Part shown: positions 54,001-64,000 of the stretch, one piece after another | How positions within the stretch are numbered: the stretch's first letter is position 1 | How the letters are laid out: every line of letters starts with the position of its first letter | Made by a program: the position numbers and the translations under genes | The notes under the pieces: model-generated | Told to the model about the DNA's origin: nothing | Seen by the model: only the letters and a program-made list of their open reading frames with translations | Databases searched by the model: none | Assembly: GCA_026936335.1 (NCBI GenBank) | Contig: JAPMXV010000010.1 | Span: forward strand, 1-64,000 | Direction: 5' to 3' | Length of the DNA: 64,000 nucleotides | DNA from: Mantamonas sphyraenae | Lineage: Eukaryota; CRuMs; Mantamonadidae

Positions 54001-54462
54001 GGATGTCTTGTCCTTGAGATTCTCCAGAAGGATGCTCAATGTCTGGATGACTCGTGTAAGTACGGTGGGGCGTGTTTTGTTCTTGAGAATCGCAAAGAAG
54101 TAGGAAAGCACGTTGTGCTCCAGAAAATAGCTGCCGTAGGCGTAATGGGGAGCGCAGATAGCACGCAAGTGTCAGTCACGATGCACTGGTGTATGGTGGT
54201 GCGTGGAAACTGGTCGCCTACGGGGCATGCCCGGGTTCGCAGCAGGAGGGGCGCTGGTGAAAGCGTACTCAAAGTAGTTTTCTCCGTTCTGGTCCGCCCA
54301 CACCAGAAGCTCAGCAATCTCACGGAGAGTGTCCATCACGAGATCCTCGTTGCTGTCGTCGATGTCCTTGTTCCTCTCCAGCACCATGTGCAGGTGTTGC
54401 AGTTGCTCCCGCGAGAACTTGCTTCGGCCTTGGAACCACCGCAGCATCGTTTGGCTTGCCAT
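51087..54462 (-). CDS. CLEC16A: CLEC16A / GOP-1 / Ema homologue
   Basis: Membrane-associated endosomal protein that promotes endosome maturation and mitophagy through partner E3 ligases; despite the vertebrate name it has no functional lectin domain. Exons 54462-54269, 54130-53997, 53910-53762 and 53675-51087 give 1021 residues; human CLEC16A has 1053. The joins rebuild NYFDYFLEHNVLSYFF, TSIFYLMSNNHINDF and FFYDQQKHDFPLYTEA. The FPL domain (about 45-195) includes FDFSNEEVLSYYISFLKTL and EAIKFFNHPESMVRIAVRTL, nearly identical to animal sequences. The centre holds Ser- and Glu-rich insertions. The tail contains a conserved GRMGWATVRWLVPL segment. It is divergent from the G-alpha gene over 159 bases. 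Confidence 0.95.
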
Positions 54463-54621
54463 CGATGCCGCAGGTTTCAACACCCATCCCCACACTGCAT
54501 TCCATGCGGTGTGGCCATGTCACCAGTGCCCCTGGTCCAAGCTGTAGCCCTTGTCTCATCTGCATGGCAACCTGCGCCGCCGCAACCAGAATCCACCCCC
54601 CCACCTCTTTCAGGGCCCGCC
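54463..54621. promoter_or_regulatory. Bidirectional promoter, CLEC16A / G-alpha
   Basis: 159 bases between divergent start codons. CTTTCAG 7 bases before the G-alpha ATG could be a leader splice acceptor. Confidence 0.35.
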
Positions 54622-56562
54622 ATGAGTTGCTGCAACACCGCTACGCCTGAGGAACAGGCGGCCAAGGAGCGCTCCAAGCAGATCAACCGCGATCTTGCGG
54701 AAACGGAGAAGCACATGCACGAGGAGATCAAGCTGCTGCTGCTCGGTACGTGTTTGCCAACACCTCGCTGCCCTTTTGCTCCTCTCTTTTTGGATCCTTG
54801 TCCGCCCCGCCGTCCATGCCCCAGCACACAGACGTCCACCCTCGCATTGTTCCATACAAGGCGTGTGCCACACGCCTTGTCGACCCATGCGTGGCCCTGC
54901 GATGTGGCTGGCGTCATGTGCGGTCGTGATAGGCCGTGCGCCGAGTGGGCCCAAACGCGAATTCGTGCTTCCCTGCCTTTCCCGGCCCCGTCTGGCCTCG
55001 CATCGCACGCGCATCCGCCTTGCACGGTGCCAACAAGCCGCGTGCAGACTGGTTGGTAGTGTGGTAACTCCGTGGGAGGGCTGCGACGTCGGGTGGGCGC
55101 AGGAGAAGGCGTCGGGCTGTGCGGCAAATCCCAGATTTACTCGTGGCTGAGTGCGAGCCTGTTGAAAATCAGCCCCGCTTTCCGCACACGGTCGCTCACA
55201 CTCCCGCTCATTCACAGGCACGGGACAGTCGGGCAAGAGCACCATCCTCAAACAGATGAAGCTCATCTACATGGACGGCTTCTCCGATTCGGAGCGCATG
55301 GACCAGCGCATGAACGTGTTTTCCAACGTGGTCCAGAACATGCAAACCATCCTCAAGGCCTGCGAGAAGTTCAACATTGAGTACGACAGCTCTCTGGCGG
55401 TAAGTTAACGTCCCATGCCACCTGCTGGGCCGCTTGTCAACCACTGTGGGCCCATGGTGCCCGCTCTGCGCTGCCCGAATGGACGCTGACACCCGAAGAT
55501 CCCTCTCCCACTTCCGCTTTCTCGCAGGCTGGCGCCGAAGACGTCAACGCCACCGAGTGCTGGCCCCTCGAAGAGCTGTCGCCTTCATTGGCACAGACCA
55601 TCAAGGCTCTGTGGGCAGATGACGGCATCCAGGAGTGCTACAGCCGCCGCTCCGAGTACCAGCTCAACGACACCGCAACCTAGTACGCTTTTTCCCCTCC
55701 GAACCAAACTCGCCGCACCCGCGCCCCTCCCACGCCCCGCACGCACACACCACGGCCCCTCGTGGCCGCTTGCATTCGTCTGCACGCACATCCGTGCGCA
55801 CGGCACAAGTCTCCATGCCTCCCACGCCATCCATGGGCCCCCCGGGAAGCTGACGCGTCGTTTTCGATCTTTCTCTCTCCCACAGCTTCTTTGAGAACAT
55901 CGACAAGTTTGTGGAGCCTGACTATGTGCCCAATGACAAAGATCTGCTGCAGGTGCGCCAGCGCACCACAGGCATTGTCGAAACCGTCTTTTCGCTGGAC
56001 GGCTACAAGTTCCGGTAGGTTTTCGCCACTGCGCAGCACCGTTCCCCGTGCCACCAGCCCGCTCACCCAAGGAACCCCATTCCCACACAGCGTCATGGAT
56101 GTGGGAGGCCAGCGCAACCAGCGCTCCAAGTGGATCCACTGCTTCGAGGCCGTGACGGCCGTCATCTTTGTCGTCGGCATGTCCGAGTACGACCAGGTGC
56201 TCTTTGAGGATCCCGACACAAACCGCATGCACGAGTCGCTGCAGCTGTTCAGCGAGATCTGCAACTGCATTTGGTTCCAGCAGTCCTCCATGATCCTCTT
56301 CCTGAACAAGAAGGATCTGTTTGAGGAAAAGATCCCCGACGTGCCTCTCACCGTTTGTTTCCCCAACTACGCGGGCCAAAACAACTGGGACGACGCCTCC
56401 AAGTTTATTCTGGGCGAGTTCAAGGCCCTCAACAAGAGCGACCAGAAGTCCGTGTTTCCCCACTTCACCTGCGCCACAGACACCGAGAGCATCTCCTTTG
56501 TCCTTGCCAGCGTCAAGGACACCATCCTCTCCAGAGCCATGGAGGACGCCGGCTTTGCATGA
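54622..56562 (+). CDS. Heterotrimeric G-protein alpha subunit
   Basis: Five exons, 54622-54745, 55218-55399, 55528-55682, 55886-56014 and 56091-56562, give 353 residues, the standard length, and residue numbers match G-alpha-i. G1 is GTGQSGKST at 42-50, where Gln45 replaces the near-invariant Glu of GAGESGKST. The Arg finger is R178 in RQRTTGI, G3 is DVGGQR with Gln204, G4 is NKKD and G5 is TCATDT, so GTP binding and hydrolysis residues are otherwise intact. The N-terminus is MSCC: there is no Gly2 for myristoylation, but two Cys for palmitoylation. The C-terminus, MEDAGFA, lacks the Cys modified by pertussis toxin and does not match a standard receptor-coupling class. The 472-base first intron is the longest in the window. 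Confidence 0.96.
54746..55217 (+). other. Long first intron of the G-alpha gene
   Basis: GTACGT...TTCACAG intron of 472 bases, splitting the Gly codon that opens the P-loop. No nested gene or structured RNA was recognised in it. Confidence 0.8.
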
Positions 56563-56711
56563 TTGCACTGCCTTTGTTCTCCTTGTCACCCACTCAAAAA
56601 CCAAACCCCCCTCACAACAACCCAACACCGTCCTCCTCCTCCCGTTTTTTGCACTCCGCCCTACAGAACAAAGATTCGTTTTCAGCTCTCATTTGCACAA
56701 CGCCTGCACTC

Positions 56712-56829
56712 TCAAAGGTACGCAGGCGCCCTTGACTCCTCTTCCTCTTCCTCCACATACGCCACAGAGTCGCTTTCTTCCACACTCACCGTGGCTGGCG
56801 ACCCGTTGTTGCTGCTGCTCGTTGTCGTT

Positions 56830-56867
<38 letters not shown>

Positions 56868-58280
56868 TGACGACTGTCCCCTGTCTGTCCCATTCCCATT
56901 CCCGTTCACGCGGCGTGTCGGCTTGCCCGACTTGGTCGTCACGATTTGCAGCGTGCTCAGATCCGCCAGGTCGTCGTCGTCATCCCCTGCTGCGCTTTCG
57001 TCCACATCTTTGATCTGAAGCAACGACTGCACCGTCGCACGGCAGATGGGGCACTTGTTTGTCTGAAAGCGCAGTGCCTCGGCACACGTGTGGCACAGAC
57101 ACATGTGCCTGCACGGCAGCACCGTCGTGTCCGTCGCATTCGTGTAGCAGATCACACACTCTTCGCCCTCCACCTCCTCCCCGTCCTCTGCGTCTCCGTC
57201 CCCGCTCAGCCCGTAGATCTCCTGTAGGTCGTACGGGATGCCGTCGATCAGGATGCGTTGGCCCAGGCTTCGTGCGTCGTACACCTCCACAACCTCCACC
57301 GGCCCGTCCTCTTCCTCCTCCACCTCATGCTCCTCGTCTCCATCTCCATTTCCGCCCGATGCTTGTTTGTTTGACGACGTCGACTGCGTCACCGTAAACG
57401 TTGCCAACAGCGTTTCCGACTGAATCTGCTGCGGCGCCTCTTCCCCGTCCACAGCCACGCTCTGTGTGCCGCTTGCTCGCGTCCCATCTGTGTACCCACC
57501 CCCGTGTGCGTCCTTGTGTCAGCTTGTTGGCTTGGCCTCTCTTTTCACCGCCCCCCGCCACAGCTCGTCGAAGGAAACAAAGGGCGCTTTCTCACCGGCC
57601 GATTCCAGCACAATCACAAGCGGGTACGTCAGCGAGTCTTCCGTGTACTCCAGCGCCTCCTTGCTGTAGTTGGACACGTCGATCGACTCGGGCGACTCGT
57701 ACTTTTGGCCCAGGCCTGCTCCGTGCCTGCTGCTCCACACGAGGCCTCCCGAAGCGACCTCAAACGAGCAACCCAGATTGTTTTCGTCCAGCTGCTCCGT
57801 GGCCATCACATACACTGTGATCTGGCACTCGCACAGCGCATCAAACGTAAACTCCACACTGTACATCGTTGCCTGCAGCTCGTCCTTCTTCAGCTTCAAC
57901 GTCTCCTTGTGCACGTGGAAATCGGCTCCCAGCGTCGCTGTCCGCTGCACCTCTGGCAACGGCTGTGCTGCATTGCCTTGTTGCTGCGTCCCTCATCGTC
58001 CACCGCAAGTGATCCCATGCCACAGTCTCTCTATGGGTCAGCCATGGTTTCCCCTCACCCTCCACGCCACACACACCGTTCCCGCCGCACCACCACCACC
58101 ACCTACGTTGCCCGGAAACAAATTGGGTAGCCCAAACATCCCGCCCCCCGCACCTCCATCGAACCGGTCCGCCGTCGCAAACGTCTGTCCATGCTCCGTA
58201 AACGATGCGCCATAGTACAGCTGTGGCCCATTGTCTGCGTGCACACCACCCCCACCCTGCTGGCTCTGTGAGTTTCCCAT
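56712..58280 (-). CDS. MGRN1: Mahogunin-type RING E3 ubiquitin ligase
   Basis: Member of the MGRN1/RNF157 family (LOG2 in plants), E3 ligases acting in endosomal sorting and receptor turnover. Exons 58280-58107, 57983-57596 and 57487-56712 give 445 residues. It starts MGNSQSQQ, an N-myristoylation signal shared by the family. The central DAR2-like domain has HKETLKLKKDE, YSVEFTFDALCECQITVYV and, near the RING, DGIPYDLQEIYGL. The C3HC4 RING at about 296-340 reads ECVICY...LPCRHMCLCHTCAE...CPICRA, with all zinc ligands present. The tail contains a run of Thr near 395-411 from a GTC repeat, then an acidic end. The acceptor for exon 3 was chosen (GTACACAG) because it alone fits the phase. Divergent with a small basic protein gene over 76 bases. 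Confidence 0.93.
56821..56870. repeat. GTC microsatellite (poly-Thr on minus strand)
   Basis: About sixteen near-perfect GTC units. Read on the minus strand as ACG/ACA codons they encode the Thr run in the tail of the mahogunin-type RING protein. Confidence 0.9.
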
Positions 58281-58356
58281 CCGGCCGAGCTGTTCTTTTC
58301 TTGCCTCCGCCTCCGCGTACATCCCAAATCCCACCCATTGACCACACACCCCACCC
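58281..58356. promoter_or_regulatory. 76-base bidirectional promoter, RING E3 / basic protein
   Basis: Very short interval between divergent ATG codons. No TATA box is seen. Confidence 0.4.
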
Positions 58357-58899
58357 ATGGGCAAACGTCGCCGTGCCTCTTCTGCATCCTCCACCTCCAC
58401 CTCGGCCTCTGTCGCCGCCTCCCTCGCCAAGCAGCTGCACACCTCGGCTGCACGCAACCGCACGCTCGTCCGCAAGGTTCTGGCCAAGCCCAGCGCAGCC
58501 AGCCAAAGCCTCGTCGTCCAGCTCGGATCGAATGAGCCAGAAGATGCCCAGGAGCACGATGACGACGACGTGGCCTCCCGCAAACGCTCTGCAGGCGCCA
58601 AGAAGCGTCCCAACAAGAACTCCATCGCCCAGCTCCGGGCCGAGCAGCGCAAGCAGCGCAAACGCAAGCGCACCCTCAAAAAGCAGGTGCGACAGCTCAT
58701 CCAGCAACAGAAGGACAAGAAGAACGCCATCGAAAGGCTATCCGAATCCCAGGACAAACACCGCAACCGCATTGTCGCCTTCAACACCGCCTACTATCGC
58801 ACCTCGGCCCTAAACGCCTCCACTGCTTCCACAACAGATGCACAACGTGCCTTTAACGCCGTCCTCAACGCACGCCAGTCCTCTCGCAAGCGCAGGTGA
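58357..58899 (+). CDS. Small Lys/Arg-rich nuclear or nucleolar protein
   Basis: Single-exon protein of 180 residues starting MGKRRRASS, with a Ser/Ala-rich N-terminus, an acidic patch DAQEHDDDD near residue 65 and a strongly basic, helical centre (RAEQRKQRKRKRTLKKQ, about 95-130). The second half is predicted helical with QLIQQQKDKKNAIERLSESQ, and it ends SSRKRR. The composition fits a nucleolar ribosome-biogenesis factor (SLX9-like proteins have this look), but I find no diagnostic motif, so the name is left open. The ATG is well placed after a C-rich leader. Confidence 0.7.
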   Translation: MGKRRRASSASSTSTSASVAASLAKQLHTSAARNRTLVRKVLAKPSAASQSLVVQLGSNEPEDAQEHDDDDVASRKRSAGAKKRPNKNSIAQLRAEQRKQRKRKRTLKKQVRQLIQQQKDKKNAIERLSESQDKHRNRIVAFNTAYYRTSALNASTASTTDAQRAFNAVLNARQSSRKRR

Positions 58900-59026
58900 G
58901 CCATGCCGTCCGTCCGCATGCTCGGCTCAGCAGCCCAAAATCCGCCCGCCGCACAAACAAATTCTTCAAGCATTCTTCAAACCAATCATCCATCCTCCTT
59001 TTGTTTCTGTTTGTGTTTTGCCCTGT

Positions 59027-61379
59027 CTAGTGGCTCGAGCTGCTCGAGCTCGATTCGCCCCCAGACACGCCGCGGTACTTCAGCGGGTACATCGTCACTC
59101 GCTTCAGCACATTGAACTGTGCTGCCGTGCGATCCAGCTCACTCAGATCATACACCTCCCGTCCTGCAATCGAACTCAGCGCAGCCGCACTCGGGTCGGC
59201 CTCCAGCGCCTTGTTCAGCGCACTTTCCACCTCCTCCAGCCCGGCCTTGATCTTGCTCAGAGCAGACAGGTCCAGCTTGCTAGGAAACTCGCCGTTCACC
59301 TGGAAGCAGTCACGAAACGCACGCTGTTCGTCCAACAGGCACTCTCGCTCCAGCAGCAAGCCCTCCACGTCCATCTTTGACACCTCTGTGCCGCGGCCAG
59401 TGCGTGTGCGGTCCGTGCTCAGACGCCCAAACATAAAGTCCATCCAGTCCGACGAACGCGGCTTGTTGCGCAGGCTTCCTGCAAATTCCATGCGCCGCGA
59501 CACACGCGTGCTCGCCATCCGAAGGTGGAACGACGACGACTTCAGGAAGCTCGCAATCTGCCCTCCCAAATTGCTGTTGATCACACTGCAATTCTGCGCC
59601 GTGTACCAGCAGTTCGACACCGTCGTTGTGCTCCACAGCTGCAGCTCCTCGTCCGACCCGTTGATGTGACCCGCAAACATCTCAAACAGCTGGTCCAGCA
59701 GCACATTCTCCAGCGGCACGTTCATCGAGTGGATCGCCAGCGCTTTCACTGCCTGCCGGCTGATGTCGTCGTACTTGCTCTTCAGCAGACTCACCAGCGC
59801 CGGCGCACTCGTGTCCTTCACCTCTTTGTTCTCCTTCTTGTCATCCGACAGCAGCAACCGCAACAGCTCAGCCGCGGCCTCCTGCGTGGCTGGCACAGGC
59901 GTCACAATGCCCAGGTTCACCAGCAGGTTGCGCATGTCCGTTTTGCCCACCTGCTTGCGCACTTTGTCAGAGTCACTCATCTCCAGCAGGCACCGTGTCG
60001 CCTGCAGGCGCACAAGGTCGTTTTCGCTGCTCACCAGGTTGGCAAGCACATTCACTGCTCCGCAGTCCTTCACAAGCACCTTCATCTTGTTGTCGTCCGC
60101 TGCACACACGCTGCACAGTGCACGTGCACACTCTGCCTGCACCGCTGCACTTCCACTCTGCATCACCTCCACCATCAGATTCAGCAGGCCAGACTTTTTC
60201 ACCGTCTTCACCGCCTGCTCCTTGCCTGCCACAGATCCAAAGCAAAACGCTGCCGCACACACCACTCCGTCGTTCTCGCTGTTAAACAGACGCTCCAGAG
60301 ACGCAAAAATGTTCAGCTCGCGCAGCATCTCGCGCGTTCGCTTCTGCTGGCAGCACGAGCCCAGCGCCGTGGCCACCTTGTCCAACACGCCGTCTGTCTT
60401 GCTCTTTTCCAGCAGGTCCAGCATCAATTGCACGCCTTCCGTCACCAGGAAGGCGTCCATAAACAGCGAGCTCGGCGCAAACGTGCGAATCAGGTTGGCC
60501 ACCTGCTCCTGCAGGATGCCCGAACGGCCCTTCAACACAGAGTTCAGCACGGGGATGCCGTTCGAGTTGACCAGTTGGTTCGCCACGTACTTGTTCAGGC
60601 GTGACAGCGCAAGCAGGCTCTTCATGATTGTCTGCTGCAACTGGATGCTCGCACTCTCCAGCGACTCCAGGAACACGCCCAGCACGTCGCAATCCAAAAT
60701 CTGCTGCGCAATCTCAGAGTTGTCGCTGCGCAGCATGGCCTCGTACAGTTTGATTGTCTGTTCGCGGATCGCCATCGAGCGCTTCATCAGGCCGCCGCTC
60801 ACCATCTTCAGTCCTCCGTTGGCCACAAATGGCTTGCGCAGCTCAGGTGCAGATACACCCACAGTCAGAAGCGACAGCGCATTCAGCATCACCTGCTCGT
60901 CTGCGTGCGTGATCAGCGTCAACAACAGCTCGCTTCCGCCGGCCTCGTTGAACAGCAGCTTGTTCTCGTCCTTCACAAGCAGGTTCCTCAGCAGCGTCAG
61001 TGACGACACCATCAGCTCCACGTCCTGCTCTTCTTTGCCCTTCGAGTCCTCCTCGCCCTTGAGCATGTTTGTCACGGCGCCAATACCGTCGTACTCAGCG
61101 AGCGCGTTGCGCGACTTGCCGTGCAGAGCCATCATGCTAATCGTCTTCAACGCCATGTTACGGTACTCTGGAAGCGACAGCATGTGAATCAGCGGCTCCA
61201 GCGCACCCAGTTCCAGCAGCGTAGGTCGGATGATCTTGGACTCCACAAGTTTCTCCATCGCACCCAAAGCGCTCAACACCACCTCGGGCTGGATGTACAC
61301 CACCTCTTCTGCCTCCTCCTCATCTGCACCACTCGTCTCTGTCTCGGCGCTGCCGCTCGCAGACGAAGACGAAGACGAA

Positions 61380-61416
<37 letters not shown>

Positions 61417-64000
61417 CCGCCTCGGCGCTCACTTCCGCGTCATCACCCTCCTTTTCGCCACCCGTGCTGTTCTCCTCAGGAGGAGTTGGGTGAGATCGCA
61501 CATCGATAAAGGCCACCAGTGGCTTGGACAAGTCGGGGTCTTCGGCAAGGTACTCGGACGCATCCTGAGCATCGACAGCAAACAGCTCGCGCATCGCCTG
61601 CAGCACAACCACAATCAACTCCTGCTTTTCGGTGTGTGACAACAGTGCGGCCAGCGGGCGCACGTGGCCGTCTCCGACAAACGGCGCCGTGGCTTGCTTC
61701 TTGAACACCCGGAACACGTTGGCAAGAATGTGTGCACCCTGCTGCGCCTGCGTCAGCGATCCCGTCAGCTTGTGGAACAGCGTGTACTGGTACGCCTGGT
61801 TGGTGAGCAGCAGCATGCCAGGGTCGGTCGCAGCATCCGTGAAGCGATCCGACAGGTTTGCCACCGTGGCAGTGGCCAGCTCTCGGTTGATGGGGCGGTT
61901 GCTGCCCATCTGCTGGGCCAACACCTCCAACATGCCTGCCTCGAGCATCAGTGGGCAGTTGGTCTCCTTGTTTTCGGAGAGCTTGAGCACGTGCGACAGC
62001 ATGGGCGTGTGCACAGCTTCGTTGCCGCTGTTCAGGATCTTGATGGGGTCGGTCAGGTCGGCCACACTCTGCAGCACTTCGGGTTCGCTGTCGTCGCCCT
62101 CCTCGCCGCCCAGCATTGCTTCCAGTGCTTTGGACGACAGCTCCTCGATGGCGTTTTGCATCTTCTCCACAAACACCTTCTTCTGCTCCGGCTCGTCCAG
62201 CAGAACGGTGATCTCGTTCTGTGTGGGCCACTCCACCTTGAGCAGCTCGTCGCCCATGATGCCCGACTTTCCCAGATCCAGCAGACGCGAGGACATCAGT
62301 TCCACGCGTTCCAGGAACTGGTATTTGTCACGCTTCAGCGGCACCGCAAAGATGAGGATGTCGTTGAAGAGGAACAAGCTCACGGGCCGCCCTTCGTGGT
62401 CGCCTCCAATCTGTGTGGTGCTCAGCTCGTACAGGAACGTGCGGTACGCGTCCACAATTGGCTCAAACTCGCCCACCAGCGAGTCCTGCACTGCGATCAT
62501 CTTGATACGATCCTCAGAGCCCTTGATGGACTCGTTCATGGTGCGTCCCACCGCATCCATCTTTTCCGCCGCCTCGTTGAGGCCCTCGTAGTCCGGGTGC
62601 GAGGGGATGGTGGGTTTGATCAGGTCGCGCAGCAGCAGGTTGTACCTCGGAATGCGCTGCACGGGCATGATGAGGAATGAAGACAGGTCCAGGCCGTTGG
62701 CCTCGGGTTTGTTCTTGCACTCCAGCAGAAACTCGACAAACACGGGGTTTTCCCGCAGCTCGCCCACCTTGTCCGATGCAAGGTTGTAGTTTGCGTAGTA
62801 CGGCGCATACACGTCCAGCTCGTCCATCTGCACGCAAGAGTATGGTGTGTTGGCGGTTGTCAGTTACGTTTGCGCCGTTCACTCACAGCACAGTGCGTGC
62901 ACACAGACACAGACGCGCGAAAAAGGAAAGCGTGTGGCGGGAACGTAGCGTTTTGGCCGGTGTTTTCTCGCACACACGGGTTTGCGAAACGTCTGTTCAC
63001 ACACACGCCTGCACACAGGACGCACACACACACACACATGCACACACAACGTACCACATCCAGGAAAATGTCGGACATGTACTGCAGCGCAGACCACTTG
63101 CTGATGCGCTCTTCGAATCGCGCCAGCAGACGCGAGTTGACTTCGATGATGTCCTCCATGTTGGAGAACAGAAGCTCGACGTCTGATTTGCTCATCTTCA
63201 GCTCGTCCAAACGCGCCATCATAGGTTCTTTCAACACCTGCGCGCATGGTGCCATGCGTACGCCATCCACGTGCACGCCCCTACCGTGTCAGCGTCGCCC
63301 TCAGGACTCGCACACGCTCACACTGCCTTTTTGGGAGCCGACGGGAGGGTCGCCAGTCACATTGCCTCCTCTCTGCGCGAGCCTCTCGTTCGACCCCAGC
63401 CCACAGGGACTCACAACCCACCTTGATGGACGCCTTGAGCGAATTGACGTATGACCGTTCCGACGTCATGATCTCTGTGGCCGTCATGTTGCGCAGCTTG
63501 GCCTTTTTGACTGCGCAGTGGTTCCCGAACCAGCCCCCGCCAGTGCCGGTTCGTTTTTCGTGTTAGCGTTTTGGCCCTCCTCCACACCACCTGTCCCTCC
63601 TCACTCCCGCACATGCACACCCCCTCCTTTGCTCCCATCCCATCCAGACGTCGCCGTCTTGCCACCCGCGCCTTTGCGACATCCTCCCCTCGCCTGCCGC
63701 CGTTGTCCCATTGGGCATCCTTTGCCTCAAGAGGGCCGACGAAAACCTACAAGCCTTCTTGAACTTCTTGCGGTTGCGGAACGACACGTAGCATTTGCGG
63801 ATCGAGTTGGCTGCCTCGTGCACATCGTCCCACCGTTTCTGCGCCCACCGCGGGTCTGCAAACGGGTCGTCTTCGTCCAGGGCGTACGCGTCGTCTGCAA
63901 ACGCCGCGGGCGGCTTGGGCGGCGGCACCGCAAGCGCCCCGTCGCTCACGCCCTCGGGCTCCGAATGCGTAAACTTGGTGCCCTCCCGCTCCGCCTTGAC
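59027..64000 (-). CDS. IQ-RhoGEF(DH)-PH-armadillo protein, 5' end outside window
   Basis: Partial gene. Exons in this window are 64000-63751 (open at the window edge), 63510-63422, 63237-63055 and 62827-59027, joined in phases 1, 0 and 0. The first exon ends in an IQ-like calmodulin motif (IRKCYVSFRNRKKFKKA). The DH domain follows (MTATEIMTSERSYVNSLKA, then MSDIFLDV, FLIMPVQRIPRYNLLLRDL, the conserved CR3 helix). A PH domain continues to about 62160 (SLFLFNDILIFAVPLKR). About 800 residues of armadillo-type repeats then run from about 62060 to 59630, interrupted by a Ser run. A 200-residue unique tail ends in a Ser run. The predicted role is a Ca/calmodulin-linked Rho or Rac activator with an ARM protein-binding scaffold. 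DH-PH with many ARM repeats in one chain is an unusual order; the N-terminus is needed for the full domain list. Confidence 0.88.
61362..61413. repeat. GAC/GAA microsatellite (poly-Ser on minus strand)
   Basis: About fourteen GAC units preceded by GAA/GAC alternation. On the minus strand they code for a Ser tract inserted between armadillo repeats of the RhoGEF protein. Confidence 0.9.
63023..63047. repeat. CA microsatellite in RhoGEF intron
   Basis: Short interrupted CA run within the 227-base intron 62828-63054. It lies a few bases from the GTACGT donor on the minus strand. Confidence 0.7.

Noticed and set aside
54194-54268. GTAGGC donor at 54221 for the first CLEC16A exon
   Set aside because: It leaves the wrong phase; GTACGC at 54268 rebuilds the conserved FDYFLEHN segment.

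Overview
This is a chromosome end from a unicellular, cilium-bearing eukaryote. It opens with about 188 bases of CCCTAA repeats, the C-rich strand of a TTAGGG-type telomere, and then carries about 24 tightly packed protein genes on both strands up to base 64000. Most genes are split by short GT-AG introns of roughly 44 to 470 bases. The reading frames rejoin exactly across almost all of these introns, and that agreement is the main support for the gene models. Codon third positions favour C and G. The gene content includes Gs/Gi-type G-alpha, Ras and Rho exchange factors, TKL kinases, pecanex, CLEC16A, mahogunin RING, augmin HAUS6, IFT43 and CFAP52. This points to a free-living flagellated or amoeboflagellate protist. 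I cannot assign the lineage from sequence alone. No tRNA, rRNA, CRISPR array or transposon was recognised.

Layout. 1-188 is telomere. 189-6792 is a subtelomeric tandem pair of paralogous, Pro/Ser/His-rich, probably nuclear proteins built from a duplicated module of no family I recognise. The second copy has a further internal duplication more than 500 bp long that looks identical by eye. 6823-15616 is a minus-strand run: an LRR protein, pecanex-like 4, a THUMPD3-type tRNA methyltransferase and mitochondrial methylmalonyl-CoA mutase. 15725-24392 is a degenerate kinesin followed by a very large coiled-coil protein. 24379-30161 (minus) holds TFIIH subunit p52 (GTF2H4) and a large kinase/pseudokinase-RasGEFN-PX-RasGEF protein. 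30353-33946 holds AP-3 sigma (plus) and a KA1-type protein kinase (minus). 34065-42826 (plus) holds a secreted beta-propeller/PSI/multi-pass membrane protein, a protein with two doublecortin-like and two CHORD-like zinc modules, and IFT43. 42925-49090 (minus) holds CFAP52, TMEM147 and HAUS6. 49137-51047 is CWF19L2 (plus), 51087-54462 is CLEC16A (minus), 54622-56562 is a G-alpha subunit (plus), 56712-58280 is a mahogunin-type RING E3 (minus), and 58357-58899 is a small basic protein (plus). 59027 to the window end (minus) is an IQ-RhoGEF-PH-armadillo protein whose 5' end lies beyond the window.

Several functional themes recur. Cilium and microtubule functions are IFT43, CFAP52, HAUS6, the kinesin-like protein and possibly the doublecortin-like protein. 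Signalling is represented by G-alpha, RasGEF, RhoGEF and kinases. Endolysosomal traffic and protein quality control are represented by AP-3 sigma, CLEC16A and the mahogunin E3. Housekeeping functions are TFIIH p52, CWF19L2, TMEM147, THUMPD3 and methylmalonyl-CoA mutase. Genes are separated by as little as 13 bases and two coding regions overlap tail to tail by 14 bases. Three genes (THUMPD3, GTF2H4 and the giant coiled-coil protein) change frame without a convincing intron, and a fourth has a 1-base slip inside a coding minisatellite.
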